Origin: Sinonovacula constricta
Lineage: Eukaryota > Mollusca > Bivalvia > Cardiida > Solecurtidae
Direction: 5' to 3'
Assembly (NCBI GenBank): GCA_007844125.1
Contig: CM017559.1
Location: forward strand, 34,393,812 to 34,457,811
DNA length: 64,000 bases
The translations under genes were made by a program, and so were the position numbers. Below are positions 38,215-55,306 of the stretch, one piece after another. Numbering within the stretch: position 1 is the stretch's first letter; every line of letters starts with the position of its first letter. The notes below the pieces were generated by a model. That model was given only the letters and a program-made list of their open reading frames with translations, did no database searches and had not been told where the DNA came from.

Positions 38215-38470
38215 AGCTGTACGAAACGTCACATCAGAACGGATAATTCATGTCACTAAATATTACTTTGAAACAACGTTAAATAATCCAACAACTCATT
38301 TAAGCTACGTTTATCTGACAAATCCCGAATAACACCCCTGACAAAGTCTAAAATCACAACTGAGTAAGTTAAGGTAGGTAAATCGAGTTTGAGCAAGAAG
38401 AAACCGCGTCGCTCAAGATAAAATGAGCAACGGTTGTATAATTACATCGTAGTTTTGCCTGTTTTAAGCG
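38215..38470 (-). promoter_or_regulatory. Psi-2 copy of the conserved 5' flank
   Basis: GAAACGTCACATCAG and AAGGTAGGTAAATC with GCGTCGCTCAAGATA repeat the elements seen upstream of gene 1. From 38471 to 40578 nothing further is recognised. Confidence 0.5.
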
Positions 38471-40578
38471 ACAATGGAAAGGACCAGTCGTAATACAAAG
38501 AAACGGTGTGTGTGGAAGATAAATGGAGAAATAGTACTGGTATGTAACATCAGGTATGTGTTCTAGTTCTTGCAACGCGTGCGTTAGACGCCTTGCAAAT
38601 AACATAGTTGTTTGGTCCGCCATGATATTCGTACTTCTTACCAGACATAAATGTTGCTCACGTGGATAAATTAATGAAACATACACCGTACCTGCGTAAT
38701 AATCTGCCAGCTTACCTGTAAATGTTCTTTGTGTGTCGGTTTGTGTTATTATCGTACCATCTTAAAAGAGAGGGCTATAATGCACCTAGCACTAGGACTG
38801 CTTAAAGTGTTTCTTCAAAGCCTGTAAAGAAGCATTTTCTCTACAGGTATTTATCAATTTACCGGCCCCGCAGGAATGAGCATGATAAAGCAGATAACAC
38901 AAATACAGATACGACTTCTACTGTAGGTTGCTGTCTGATTTTGACTGCATATTAACTGCAAAGTAACTGCAATACGAATGATTATCATAAAATAGGAGAA
39001 CGCAAAGGTCTAAGATCAAGCTGGAGTTATGACTTAATAGAGCCGGATGTAGGTTAAAGTGGCTTGCTTCTGTTAGCCAATTCATCATTCTAACCGTGAC
39101 GAAAATATCTTATCGGTTGTAAAATGATACATTTTCCTATTCAACTGTTCCGCGAAACATGTCTTTTGTAACGGCTTAGTTTTGATTTCCTTGTTTCATA
39201 GATTTCATTATATACATAAATCAACAATACTGTGTTTCATATTAATTAAAGCATTACCAGTTTCAATAGAGTTTAGAAAAAAAAAGCGTAAATGGCTAAG
39301 TTTGCTCCAAATTAATTAAATGGAGCCAGTGAAATTCACAACTTAATTGTGTTTACATAAACAGATACATTTCTAATTACTGAACCATTTAAACATCAAC
39401 AAATTATAAAAAATATCAACTTGTTTAAACACTTCATCTGTGCGCATTATTTACAAAATTGACATTTCGATTATATGTTTGTTCCTTAGTGGCACGATCT
39501 GTATACACTACGCGTGGATTAAGAGGTCATTTGATACCAGTTTAACACCATTGTTATTAAGCAAACTATCTGAGAAACTGACGAAAAAATCTAATTTTAA
39601 AGTTTTCTTAATTGACTGAATCTGGTGTATGTAGTAGTGGTATCGTAAGTGGAATCTTAAGAACGGTTTAATTAAACAAAAATGTGGAGAGTTGACATTA
39701 GAAAATTGCTAAGACTGGGACCATGAGTAATGTTAAGTTAATGGCAACCAAAATAAAACTGAAATTAACCCTTATCGGCATGTTAATAGCATACTCTTAA
39801 ACTACATATAAATGTGAACTAAATGTTTTTATATACATCCACGACAATTACGATGCATGTTACTAGTATGTACCTCCAATTCTACCAAATGGAGAGTGGG
39901 CGGGGCCAAAACAGGTTCAAGGTTGGATTACGTCAAAACTAGCTTCATTTAGTCAGTCATTATAATTTGAGAATCAACAGACTTTGTGCTAATTGTTAAA
40001 TACATGCGAATGCAAACAAGACGTATACAATGGAATAGCCATGTTTAGATGTATTACTTATTATTACAAAATTAAAACAAATATATAAATATACGGGCAA
40101 ACACAACACTAAATGTTTTGTACTACCACATCAAAGTAATTCATGTTTGGACAATTGAAACTACTGGCCGATAATATCACAGTTCTCTGCGGTAGATCTA
40201 TTGTATTTTTATAATTTAAAGGTTGTATAATTGTGATCCTCGAAAAGAGTTGATACAGATCAAGCAATGCATCACAAACGTTCACTAAGATTACTTTTTC
40301 TGCCTTATCTCCCACATCATGACGTAAAATAATGAATTCTACCAATATGTTCCATCGTCATGTCTAGTTAAGATCGGCACAGTAGCCAAAAATAATAAAA
40401 ATTATTTCATCATACAGTGTGGAAGCTCACTACAGATGTTAAAACCTCACAACATTTAAAACTCTTACTTTCATTTGCACACTCAGATTTTCGACATGTT
40501 CCTGTACATCAGCACTACTCGTATTACTTGTCTATCGCATGTTATATTTGTTTGATTAAAGTTTCTCTAAAATCACAT

Positions 40579-40737
40579 CTAACACCCCTGTATATCCCGA
40601 CTTAAAGGACCGACTGGGTCGTACAGGGTTGGTGCGTTCAGGAAGATACCACAGGTTCCGAGAAGGACAGCTGACGACATGATAAACAGTAGAAGCCGAT
40701 CTATCACCATTGCGAGGAACGTCCATTCAAGTTCGTC
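40579..40737 (-). CDS. Gene 2 exon 7: TM4
   Basis: Starts [14 protein letters not shown] after TTGTAG and ends with TAG at 40579-40581. TM4 is more diverged from gene 1 than gene 3 is. The [11 protein letters not shown] block is conserved. Confidence 0.95.
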   Translation of the reverse strand, partial: DELEWTFLAMVIDRLLLFIMSSAVLLGTCGIFLNAPTLYDPVGPLSRDIQGC

Positions 40738-43700
40738 CTACAATAAAAAAAAAATAAGATACATGTATTACCATCACAAATAATGGCATAATGACAATGT
40801 CCTTCGGTTGTTTTTGTTAATCATAAAATATATAAAGGAATTGTTTATCATGCTAACTGAATGATCGTTTTGTTGAATTGAAAGCGAAATTAAGATGTAC
40901 AAGTTTGTAGAAAATCTTGATGTTCTTTTTTTAAAGGTTTACTTCTGATAACGGTACGGAGAGACTGGCATTGTCTATTGAAATCAATGAAGTGACATTC
41001 CAATCCTTCTTTCAATTACAAGCAGTAAGAATTCAATATTGCAAAGAAGACATTGATGAGTTGGTACATCTCTGTTTTGAAAATGTAAGGATGCATTCAA
41101 ATGTGTGTTAGAAATACACAGACATAGATCGGTATACTTGTTCACATGTGCCGCAACTGAATGACAATGGTTCAAGCTATGGGTGATTAAAATATATACA
41201 TTGTACCATTACAAACAAGTATCTTTCCAGCCATTTACTTAGAGTTTTAGGAAATCGACTACCTTTTCATCTTGTTCAGCATTTGCATATCTGTTTGCTA
41301 TGTACTTGATCCCACTCGTTGACTGTTCTATCAGCTGCTGTCTGCCACTTTCGCTTCCGTCACTTTTCGTCGACAAGCAAGATCTTCGTCTAATTTTCTC
41401 CGACAATATAACAGGTTTTGTAGCTTCATCGTCAACATCCTTTTGTGTATCGCTTACAATAAGGGCCATTTCCATGTCGGCTTCACTCTCTTGGTCGGAA
41501 GAGTTCAACTTTTTAGCATTTGGACGTTTCATGAAGATGTATCTTGGAATGGTGCCGATAAATATCTCTCGAATCTTCGGATTCATCTTATGCGTGGAGG
41601 GACTTCGACAATGAATACTTAGAATATAAACTGATAAAAATATCGATAATGTCACTGTAATCATTGTCAGCAGAAGATACTTTACGATCAGTGGAATTAC
41701 CAAAGATGTTGGCGGATTAATATCCGAGAGCAGCAGAAAGAACACTGCCAGAGAGACCAAAATGGACATCGATAATGTCATTTTTGCTCGTGAATTGGCG
41801 GGCAGAAAAAAGACGAGTAGACTTAGCGTTGATATAGCAACGATGGGTAGGATAAGATTCACAGTGTAGAATAGGGTTTTCCTTCTGATGGTGATGTTGA
41901 ACATGATATAAGGATATGGATCGTCCTGGCAGCAGGGGTATACTTTGTTGGCTCGGGTGGCAGTGACGTTTATCAGATCCCATTCGTCGCTGGTCTGGTA
42001 GGCGCAGATGTCTATGCCATAGGGAATGAATGTGCTCTTCCCAATGCTGACTCCGCGGTCTTCTTCCCAAAAGTGACGCAGATCTATCTGAAAACGAGCA
42101 GAATGAAGCATTTAAAGCAAACAAAAATGTGTCATCTCGTTGACCTATTTTTAATAACTTCTGCCTTCAATAATGATATAATCTAAAACATACAGTGTAT
42201 TAATAAAAATATTTTCAGTATGCTAAATTAATAATCTGTTGGATAGTTTTTATATGTGAGTTTAAAATTCGATTAGTGTACGTATCGATGATAAATGATT
42301 ACTCTTGTACTAAGTTTCATTTTAAGGAAAACATATAATGGCGTGTTAAAAAGTCTAAGAATTTCACCTGGTAGAATGAAAAAGATTTTAACGGGATTAT
42401 CTAAATTAAATGACCGTCGTAAGCAAATACAGATGCTCTCCATATTTAGACAAGTTACTTTAATATTACTCCGGGCACCACGTACCGTATGGATGTCGTT
42501 AGTCCAGGACCCGAACTTCATGAAGCACTCTTGCTGATCAAAGGGAAAGAACTCTACATCAATGGGGCAGTAACTCTTATAGATGGCAGGAGGGTTCCAG
42601 ACAATACGACCGGTGTGGTACACGGTTGCCTTCGTCATCAGCGAGATTACAAACTCACCGTCCGCGCTAAAGGTAGTTGGTTAAGATAAGTAAATAGGAA
42701 TTGAATATAAAAATCCGAAGATTGAAAATGTAAACATGTCTCTTGGGTAAATAAAGTGAAAAAAAAAGTTTCAGTGTAATGGTACTTTCCTAATATGCAG
42801 CTTTTGCGGACATACCAAAGCTGTTTTAACCTGGTGGCTGGCTACTAAGAAAATGCTTAAGGAAAATGCCTGACATTATCTGTCTAAACTAAGTATTATT
42901 GTGTATCTTGTTGAGTAATTTTCGTTTATCGGTCTCTTCATTTCTTAGTTTAGGTTCTCTCTTGAAAAGCAAATGCTTTGATTGTTAAAGGCACGGATAA
43001 GGTCCATTGTCTCCTTTCCAAAATCAATACATATTTATGTAATCTAAAATGACATAGAGGCTACTGCATTTTTGCAATTGTGTAGTTATGCAATAATTAT
43101 TGTCATTCTGTCCTGACATTGTTCTGCAAGCAGTTTCTTAAACAACACCATTATGTCATCAATGCTCGCGAGAAAACATTTGCGTGTCAGAATTAGAGAT
43201 CTTTAGAACCTTATAATGGACCCGAATAACGGGAGTCATACATATTTTGTATCGCATTATTTTCACAATTGTCTAGCTAATGATGTTTGCTGTCCGTCGC
43301 GGAATTTGACCCCCATTTATAAACATTGTTAGAAGGTTTGCATTAGTAGCAAGGGTGCAATCAACAACAATGCTTCCGATTAATGTCAAACACAGTGGTG
43401 CATAAATGAATGAGAAAGTGTCTTCGATTGGCGGAATAATCGTTTTAATCTAGTCATACAATTCAGGTGAATGATGCTGTTACATGTTATAACGCTGTAC
43501 TTTAATGTAAAAGAAATCATAACACAATGCTTCCCATCGTACTTTTAAGAGAGTGTTTGTGTGTTTAATCATATAACGACGGGAAGCAATTTAACACAGC
43601 AACTTTCGGATTCAAACATTGAGTAATATCACACATTTGACGGCTAAGACTTCCAGTGTCCTTAGGATCAAATGCCCATTGCAGTTTTCTGTGGATATAT

Positions 43701-46700
43701 GAAACTTATTCAAGTAAATGCTTAGACTAACTAGTGTTTGAATAAGCGGGTAAAATTCGAGAAGTCAGTAATTTTCGGCCTATGCTATCACTATAGCGTG
43801 TATTAAAAACCTCAAGCTAGCAAAAACTACGATCTGGTTATTATTTGTACATGGTTCAAAATATAAAACAAGGTAATGCATTAAAATCGGAAGAAGAAAA
43901 AAATCATGATATTGCTCTAGTAATGTCGTACTAAGTGTTTATATCGCCTCAATACAAAGTTCAAGTTAAAAATTCCGGTCCAGCTGTGGTACAAGTAGAT
44001 TTTATAAGAAGTTGGCTAAAGATTAGAATTGGGTATTCTGTACCGAAAAGCTACAACCGAATTCCAAGTCTGAAGTTGAATATTCTTAGTCCATGCCATA
44101 GCTATATCACTTTACCTATTTTGAAACGATTCGCATCATCTTTGAACCTTTCTATACACGTTCAACTAAGTAAAATCGCCGAAGTGTTCCGATGTGTTTA
44201 TAAGTTATTGTCTTACTTATTGTAGAGGATTATGTCCGGTATCCAGAGCATTTCCGAAGGAATGACGGTATAGTTCATACCCCCGGTGTCTCGGGGATCC
44301 CAGCGCAGACGGGAATCGATCCATTCCTAAGACAGATGAAATTCTAATTAATTTACTGGAAATAATGTTGAACTTTAAAATCATGAGTCGTATTCAAATG
44401 ATAAACAGATAGTCTTTGTTAAAGAAAATGAATTCTACAGATAGACTGAGGGTGTAATTCGTGCCCCAATATTGTACTGGAGATCCCAACGTTGTCATGA
44501 ATCTGTCCACTCTTGAATGAGAAGCCAAAAATGGACACTGTGCAATAAATGTTCTTCAAAAAAATGTTGTAAAATATATTAAGCAACGATTTTTTTCTTT
44601 TATATTGTACAAAACGGCATAAATTAAATTATAATAGAAAACATCAAAGTGTAAGTTCATGCAGTGACCTAAAGTTATTTTGAAATTTATTTTTTGTAAG
44701 CAGTTTAAGAGGTAAATCATTACAATAAGTTTATTTGGCAATTCTGTTGGCAATTCAAATGGTAAAGTATTGCAATATTAATACGAGACACGTTCTGTAT
44801 TACGAATTAGAATGCGACCGACAAGTAAATGAGAGTTTGACAACATGTTTAAATATTCCAAACACGATGGCAAAAAAGTTGATAGTTAATCCGCAATTTA
44901 ACAATAAAAATAAAAGAAAGAATCTATTGGATTGTTCTAAAGGACAAAACGCTCTGTCAAAATTATTGCAAAATGAGCTATAATAGGGAAGGGGGGCTTA
45001 CCATAATTTCCGGTGTATATTTAAACAGAAAGAAATTCAAATACAAATGGCTAAATACATAATCGTTTCTCTTTTTGAATTTGTGACTCTGAATGCCAGA
45101 GTCTTTACATTTCACTTTTAGATGAACAGTTTCTCTGCTCATATAATGCCTATAATTCTAAGAATAACCTCGTACAGAAATAGCTGTCTGGTTTCTGAAT
45201 TAAGCATAATCTTGTAGGATAAATGTGAGCTGGTTTCAGCATTTTATAGGCATTTGGAGTGGTTATTATTAATTTAATATATGACTAAACATTAGTCTAT
45301 CCTTGCTAGAGTTGGGAGCATAAAATGAACAGTTGACTATAAATACAATTAACACTAAATATTTAACTTAAAAACAAACTTTAGTTCCATTATTTAACCA
45401 CATTTATAACATTTTACCTTAAGTTATATATTTAGTTTTGTTTTAACGTCGTTATGAAATCATAACTGTTAATTTAAGATGAAATCATTTGATAGATTAT
45501 TCTACGTTCTCTTATAAAGTAGGAAGGATAACACATAAAAGTGTTAAAATAATGATAAAACTCTTTGGTATAGTTATTTTGTTTTATTCGTAACAAATAT
45601 ATGTACGTGGGATGAAAAAGAGGTATTTTGAGAATACAAGATGGAGGAAAGGAGGGAGAAAGACGAGAGTCAATGAACAGCATACATTGCATAAAATATG
45701 TTGTTTTGTAATGTAAATTCTTATGCGTGCATATCTTGGGTGTTTAAAAAGATGAAATTAAACAATATATGAAACAAAGAAACCAAATCCTTCGCATTGC
45801 CTGTGTTAATTTGGGGGTGATCAGGCTCTTTGCTAAGAATCAGTCAGCAATGTAAGAGTGACTAGAACCTTAGAAATCTTACATTTTGCTGGATTGTTTC
45901 ATTTAGTCCATATTTGTACAACCAGAATTATTTCTTAAATCTTGTTTATTCGGCGTGGTTTCACTATGAATTTTGCAAATACAATAAGATTTAGCTATTT
46001 CTAAAAGAAATGTGATTAAATATTCACATTACATTGGCAGGACAAAAATCAATATTATTACTAGTTTTATTTGCAATGTGTCTTTTAACTTAGATTTTCT
46101 TCTCAAATGCGCATACAACTGAATAGGAACTTGTTTGTTCACTTAAAAAAATATTAAAGCTTATTGTTTTATTTGCCATTGTCACAAAATCGACAAATCT
46201 TTTATTGTTGAATATTTTTTAAAACCTACAAAACGAACCCTAGATTGCATTTACTGTTGTAATATATCGATGTAAATGGTTTATATTATCATATTCTTTT
46301 AGAAATAAATATTATTTTACTTTGATTTTGTTTGTTTGTAGGTTAAAGTTACTTTTATGTTTATGTTATTATTTGATTATGTTTCACAGGTGATAGTTAT
46401 TGAACCAGAGATAAATACAGTTTAGCAGCTTGTCTTTGTAAATAGATTATTAAATATTAAATGTTTAACTGTGTTTACAAATGTAAATCAATTAGCCTGC
46501 AATACAAAATGTTCATTTAATAAAATATCACTTACATGACGAAGCCATAAACTTGAGATCAAAATCTGATTCTTTTCCGACTGAAATAAAAATAAACAAG
46601 AATAACGTATCGACTGAAATAAACATAGACAAACATAACGTATCGACTGAAATAAACATAAACAACCATAACGTATCGACCGAAATAAACATAAACAGGC

Positions 46701-48823
46701 CAAAACGGTTAGACTGAAGTAAACAAAGGTTATCGGTCCAACTGAAATAAACATAAACAACCCATAACGGTCCAACTGAAGTAAACATAAACAAAGGTTA
46801 TCGGTCCAACTGAAATAAACACAAAGAAGCCATAACGGTCCAACTGAAGTAAACATAAACAAAGGTTATCGGTCCAACTGAAATAAACACAAAGAAGCCA
46901 TAACGGTCCAACTGAAGTAAACATAAACAAAGGTTATCGGTCCAACTGAAATAAACACAAAGAAGCCATAACGGTCCAACTGAAGTAAACATAAACAAAG
47001 GTTATCGGTCCAACTGAAATAAACACAAAGAAGCCATAACGGTTCGACTGAAATAAAGAATCAAGACACTAGAATGGTCCAACTGAAATAAACCGTTACA
47101 AGACATTATAATGGTCCTACTGAAATAAACTTAAACCAGGCCATAACGGTCCAATTGAAATAAACATAAACGAGCCATAACGGTCCACCTGAAATAAACA
47201 TAAACAAGCCATAACGGTCCAACTGAAATAAACATAAACAAGCCATAACGGCCCGACTGAAAAAAAAAACATAAACAAAGCAATAGCGATCCGTGTAATA
47301 GTTTTGTTTCATAGTTAAATTTTATCTTAATTATGACACGAGTTTTATTGAAAGTTGTAAGTTAACTTCATGTATGTTCCAGTAGCAATGTATAAGACAA
47401 CTACATAGATGGTAGCTCCTGTGGCTGGTGCTTAGGTTAATTAAAGAAAAAAGAGACAATACAAGAATATTTCTTACCACATCCATGATAGCCTCTAGAT
47501 GGATGCTCAGTTTGACGGTTAGTGAACCCTTTGGCGTGTCTCCCTCAGGTCGGGCTAACTTGTTATAATTGCGTTCCTGGATAGAATAAAAGCACACAAG
47601 CACGGTTTTATTTCATCTTTGGAACGTGAAACCTAGATTGATTGTAGTGAACTTAATGACTTTACAAAATGACCCAAACTGTTTTAAATTTTCCCCACTT
47701 GTATCTCTGGTCTGCATGACTTTTATTCCAGCCTCTATATATATGTATTTTTCGTTTCATACTTATAATTTTCCAATATATAAAAAAGGTGTTAACTAAC
47801 CAAAACTTATAGCTAATCATTAAAACTAACATATTTATATTAAATATATATTGCATGCACCTTGCTAATTTCATAATAAGATTTAACTGAAAAAACACAA
47901 TCTGTTCTAATTATCCATTCGAAAATATTGAAATCTTGTATCGATAATATTGAAATGAACTGAGCAATTACATGTAGGCAAGAATAACTGGAAGAACATA
48001 CTTTTTTTACAAAACGAAGTCGTTGAAATCTTCAATTTAATTAGTAGTAGACACTACATTGTACATATATAGTTGTGGAAGTTTACTCAGTACCCAGTTA
48101 AGTAAATTGAAGTATAGTAAGTATCGCAATAAATCCGTTCAAATACATAATAATACTGAATTCTTGCAATACTACTAATCAATAATATATGGCAATTTAG
48201 AAAGTCAGAATACTGTATTCAGCATTTAAAGTGAGGCTGAGAAAAGCACTAAAAGTTTTTAAAGTAGAGTGCATGTATACATGTATGCAATGCGGTGGTC
48301 AACAATATAAACTCAATATAAACAATAGCTGCAAGCAGAGCTGTGTAATACCTTAAGGTACTGTATGTATAAATTGACATACATCTACCCTGACAAACTT
48401 TACACAGCTGGAACACACATCAGCACATACATATACACATACACATATTACATAAACATGAAAACAACATACCATTAATACTGAAAAGAACATACCATGG
48501 ATGTTGAAACAACCTACCATGAATAGTAAAAACAACATATCCTGAAAAGTGAAAACAACATACCCCGAATAGTGAAAACAACATATCCTGAATAATGAAA
48601 ACAACATAACCTGAATACTGAAAACAACATACCCTGAATAGTGAAATCAACATAACTTGAATAGTGAAAACAACATACCTTGAATGTTGAAAACAACATA
48701 ATCTGAATACTGAAAACAACATACCCTGAAAAGTCGATGATGGATACGCTGCTCGTTGGAAATGAACAATCCGCTTGTACAGGAAGTGATGACAACGGCA
48801 GAGTAGAACCAGTACAAAATCAT
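40579..48823 (-). CDS. Nicotinic acetylcholine receptor alpha-type subunit, gene 2 (complete, 7 exons)
   Basis: Joined exons on the minus strand: 48725-48823, 47478-47576, 46536-46580, 44217-44326, 42486-42666, 41263-42087 and 40579-40737. They total 1518 bp, or 505 residues plus stop, with consistent phases and GT-AG borders. It has a signal peptide, loop D WLRH, LYN loop A, a 13-residue Cys-loop, FGSW, VYPCC vicinal cysteines, four TM segments and a cytoplasmic loop of about 130 residues that is acidic then basic (RRRSC). The pore motif is NSRAK with Val at 9', as in gene 1. Exon 5 is almost identical to gene 3 exon 5 while other exons are diverged. Two minisatellites start on its splice junctions, and a dead duplicate of exon 4 lies in intron 3. 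Confidence 0.95.
41263..42087 (-). CDS. Gene 2 exon 6: loop C, TM1-TM3, cytoplasmic loop
   Basis: 825 bp (275 codons), phase 0. [10 protein letters not shown] start; [28 protein letters not shown]2 entered through [13 protein letters not shown]; loop with SSDQESEAD and KIRRRSCLS; ends EQDEK at GTAGTC. Confidence 0.96.
42486..42666 (-). CDS. Gene 2 exon 5: Cys-loop and loop B
   Basis: 181 bp between TTTAG and GTACGT. Its protein equals gene 3 exon 5 except the final residue, and the DNA differs by only about four substitutions until the last 20 bases. Confidence 0.96.
44217..44326 (-). CDS. Gene 2 exon 4 (110 bp)
   Basis: Starts [11 protein letters not shown] after GTCTTAG, ends LYN plus AA before GTAAGA. 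Confidence 0.95.
44453..44512 (-). pseudogene. Dead duplicate of exon 4 in gene 2 intron 3
   Basis: EWTDS is followed by an in-frame stop where Arg is expected, then QRWD, and a frameshifted stretch ending ATTACACC. Alignment to exon 4 extends over about 60 bp at roughly 70% identity by eye. It lies 127 bp upstream of the working exon 4, so it may be a former tandem or alternative exon. Confidence 0.75.
46536..46580 (-). CDS. Gene 2 exon 3 (45 bp)
   Basis: [15 protein letters not shown] between ATTTCAG and GTAAGT. Its acceptor is the first unit of the adjoining minisatellite. Confidence 0.95.
46578..47280 (-). repeat. 34-bp minisatellite carrying repeated 3' splice sites
   Basis: About 20 units. 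On the coding strand each holds TGTTTATTTCAGTTGGACCG or close variants, i.e. a pyrimidine-rich tract, CAG, and the first bases of exon 3 (TCGGA). From about 46.77 to 47.04 kb a 68-bp dimer (one unit with AAATAAAC, one with AAGTAAAC) is repeated four times almost without change. It fills the part of intron 2 next to exon 3. Confidence 0.93.
47478..47576 (-). CDS. Gene 2 exon 2
   Basis: 99 bp, starts [13 protein letters not shown] after TATCCAG and ends IMDV before GTAAGA. Same length and phase as gene 1 exon 2. Confidence 0.94.
48460..48735 (-). repeat. 23-bp minisatellite carrying the exon 1 donor junction
   Basis: About 12 units. The coding-strand unit is CTATTCAGGGTATGTTGTTT TC-like, which copies the exon 1 end (CTTTTCAGG) and its donor GTATGT. 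The first unit overlaps the real junction at 48725/48724. Divergence increases away from exon 1. Confidence 0.9.
48725..48823 (-). CDS. Gene 2 exon 1: signal peptide
   Basis: ATG at 48823, 33 codons, leader [18 protein letters not shown], then [13 protein letters not shown], which aligns with SNEHKLHYYITQ of gene 1. Ends AGG before GTATGT, phase 0, matching exon 2. Found by homology and splice phase rather than by a long frame, so slightly less certain than the other exons. Confidence 0.8.
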
Positions 48824-49984
48824 ATTTGTTTAAACACGGAATGAACGTCTAAAGCAGTGGGTAAAGGATAAATAGCACATCCATGTCCGGTAACTTTGAT
48901 TAAATATGGTTGCACTTTTGTTTTAATGAAGTTACTTTTAAGGACCATGAACGTTAATAAATTGTCTTAAACTTAATTCTTAAGTCTTAATGATTCAATG
49001 TTTTTCATAAATAAAAGCCTACCGATTTTAAATATTGTGATAAAACACTGTCCTACACTCAAATCAGTTTTCAAAATATAAACATTGTGTCTGATTGCAA
49101 GGTTTCTACTGCTGATGTTTGTTTACTTAACATTTTATCTAAATTTACTTCAAATACAATCCAAATAATCAGTATGTTTACTATTGATAATTGTTTAGCC
49201 GATATAACTAAAGCTGTCATTACTTGCTGAAAATTGAAAAGCAATTCTTTACTTCCCACCTATGTGCCTTGAGAAATTAATTTCCGCAACGGATCCTTTG
49301 GACTTTTTTATTTGCATTAATAAAATGTAAATATTTTTTTTCATTTAATGTCATTCTTTGCACTTATAAAGAAGTCGTGAGAAAATCCGTTAAAGTGTTT
49401 GATAAGTAAACACTTATTCAATAGGCATCAATTCTTGATTAGGGTCTTAATAAATACGATTATAAATAACTATTTGCTATTAAATGACAATTGTGTTTTT
49501 AAAAAAGCTTACATTGTTAATAACAAATTAAGTGTGCTGGTTTGTTTGTTTTCCTAATATTTTGAATCGGTATAGGCGGTTCAGGTTAAAGTTTAAATTG
49601 GCTGTAAAAACCAAACTTCGTGCCATATTTCATGAATATTAACCGGCAAAGTATGCAAAGCAAAGTAAAGACTAATAATAATTCATTATTAACAATGTCA
49701 TGGCTTTTATACTTTCTAAAACTTAAATTATGGCCTTTATTTTAATTCGACACCGTTTATAGCGAAATATGGATTCGGAATTTAACCGCACAAATGGACT
49801 TGTATTGTTATTATGAAAACCGATGTAAGAATCATTTCGATGCGTTGTCAGTTTACATTTTTAAGGTGTTTATGTTAGAATCAATCGAATCTGTTGTTGT
49901 ACATTCATTTTATTTGTCTTTCCGGACACCGAAGAAAAGAAGGTTATTACATAAATTGTTTAATACCTTATGATTTTTCTTTTA
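48824..49984. other. 5' flank of gene 2, nothing recognised
   Basis: No clear match to the conserved 5' flank shared by gene 1, psi-1 and psi-2, which fits gene 2 being an older branch. Confidence 0.5.
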
Positions 49985-50275
49985 GTATTTATTTGCTGGT
50001 TTTATTGTTCCACTAACATAAGTTCAGTTATCCGGAGACAGGTGTCAACCTAAAGCAGATTATGGTTTTACTGTGTATAGCATGCCGTAAACCAAGTCAC
50101 ATTATCATGAAACATTTTGAAACTATCCTCGTAGTTTTGTTAAGCGTTATCAACGGGGCTATACCACAAACTTTAGCGACTTTTGCAATGACGGAACCCA
50201 AGTTCGAACTCGGAAACGCCAATAACTGGAGCCGACGCTGTGCCGATAGCGGTATCAGGTTCGGTGCAAAAAAGT
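49985..50275 (-). mobile_element. SINE family A, minus-strand copy
   Basis: Reverse complement matches 32514-32830: CAGCGTCGGCTCCAG head, GAGTTCGAACTTGGG at the B box, ATAATGTGACTTGG body and TCTCCGGATAACTGAA 3' end. The 73-codon plus-strand frame across it is therefore not a gene. Confidence 0.8.

Positions 50276-55306
<5,031 letters not shown>

Larger units (their letters stand above)
43110..45260. repeat. Intronic DNA of gene 2 with a colinear copy at 20330-22265
   Basis: Blocks at 43110-43360 (intron 4) and 45140-45260 (intron 3) are matched, in order, downstream of psi-1. Exon 4 lies between them here and is missing from the other copy. Confidence 0.55.

Noticed and set aside
38690..38715. 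Another exon 1 end (TTATTACGCAG before GTACGG)
   Set aside because: It resembles the gene 1 exon 1 donor region over about 17 bp only, with no signal peptide upstream.
46488..47312. Cys/Phe/Tyr-rich frames of 66-124 codons on the minus strand
   Set aside because: They run through the 34-bp minisatellite; the same peptide reappears shifted by 68 bp. The only real coding there is the 45-bp exon 3.
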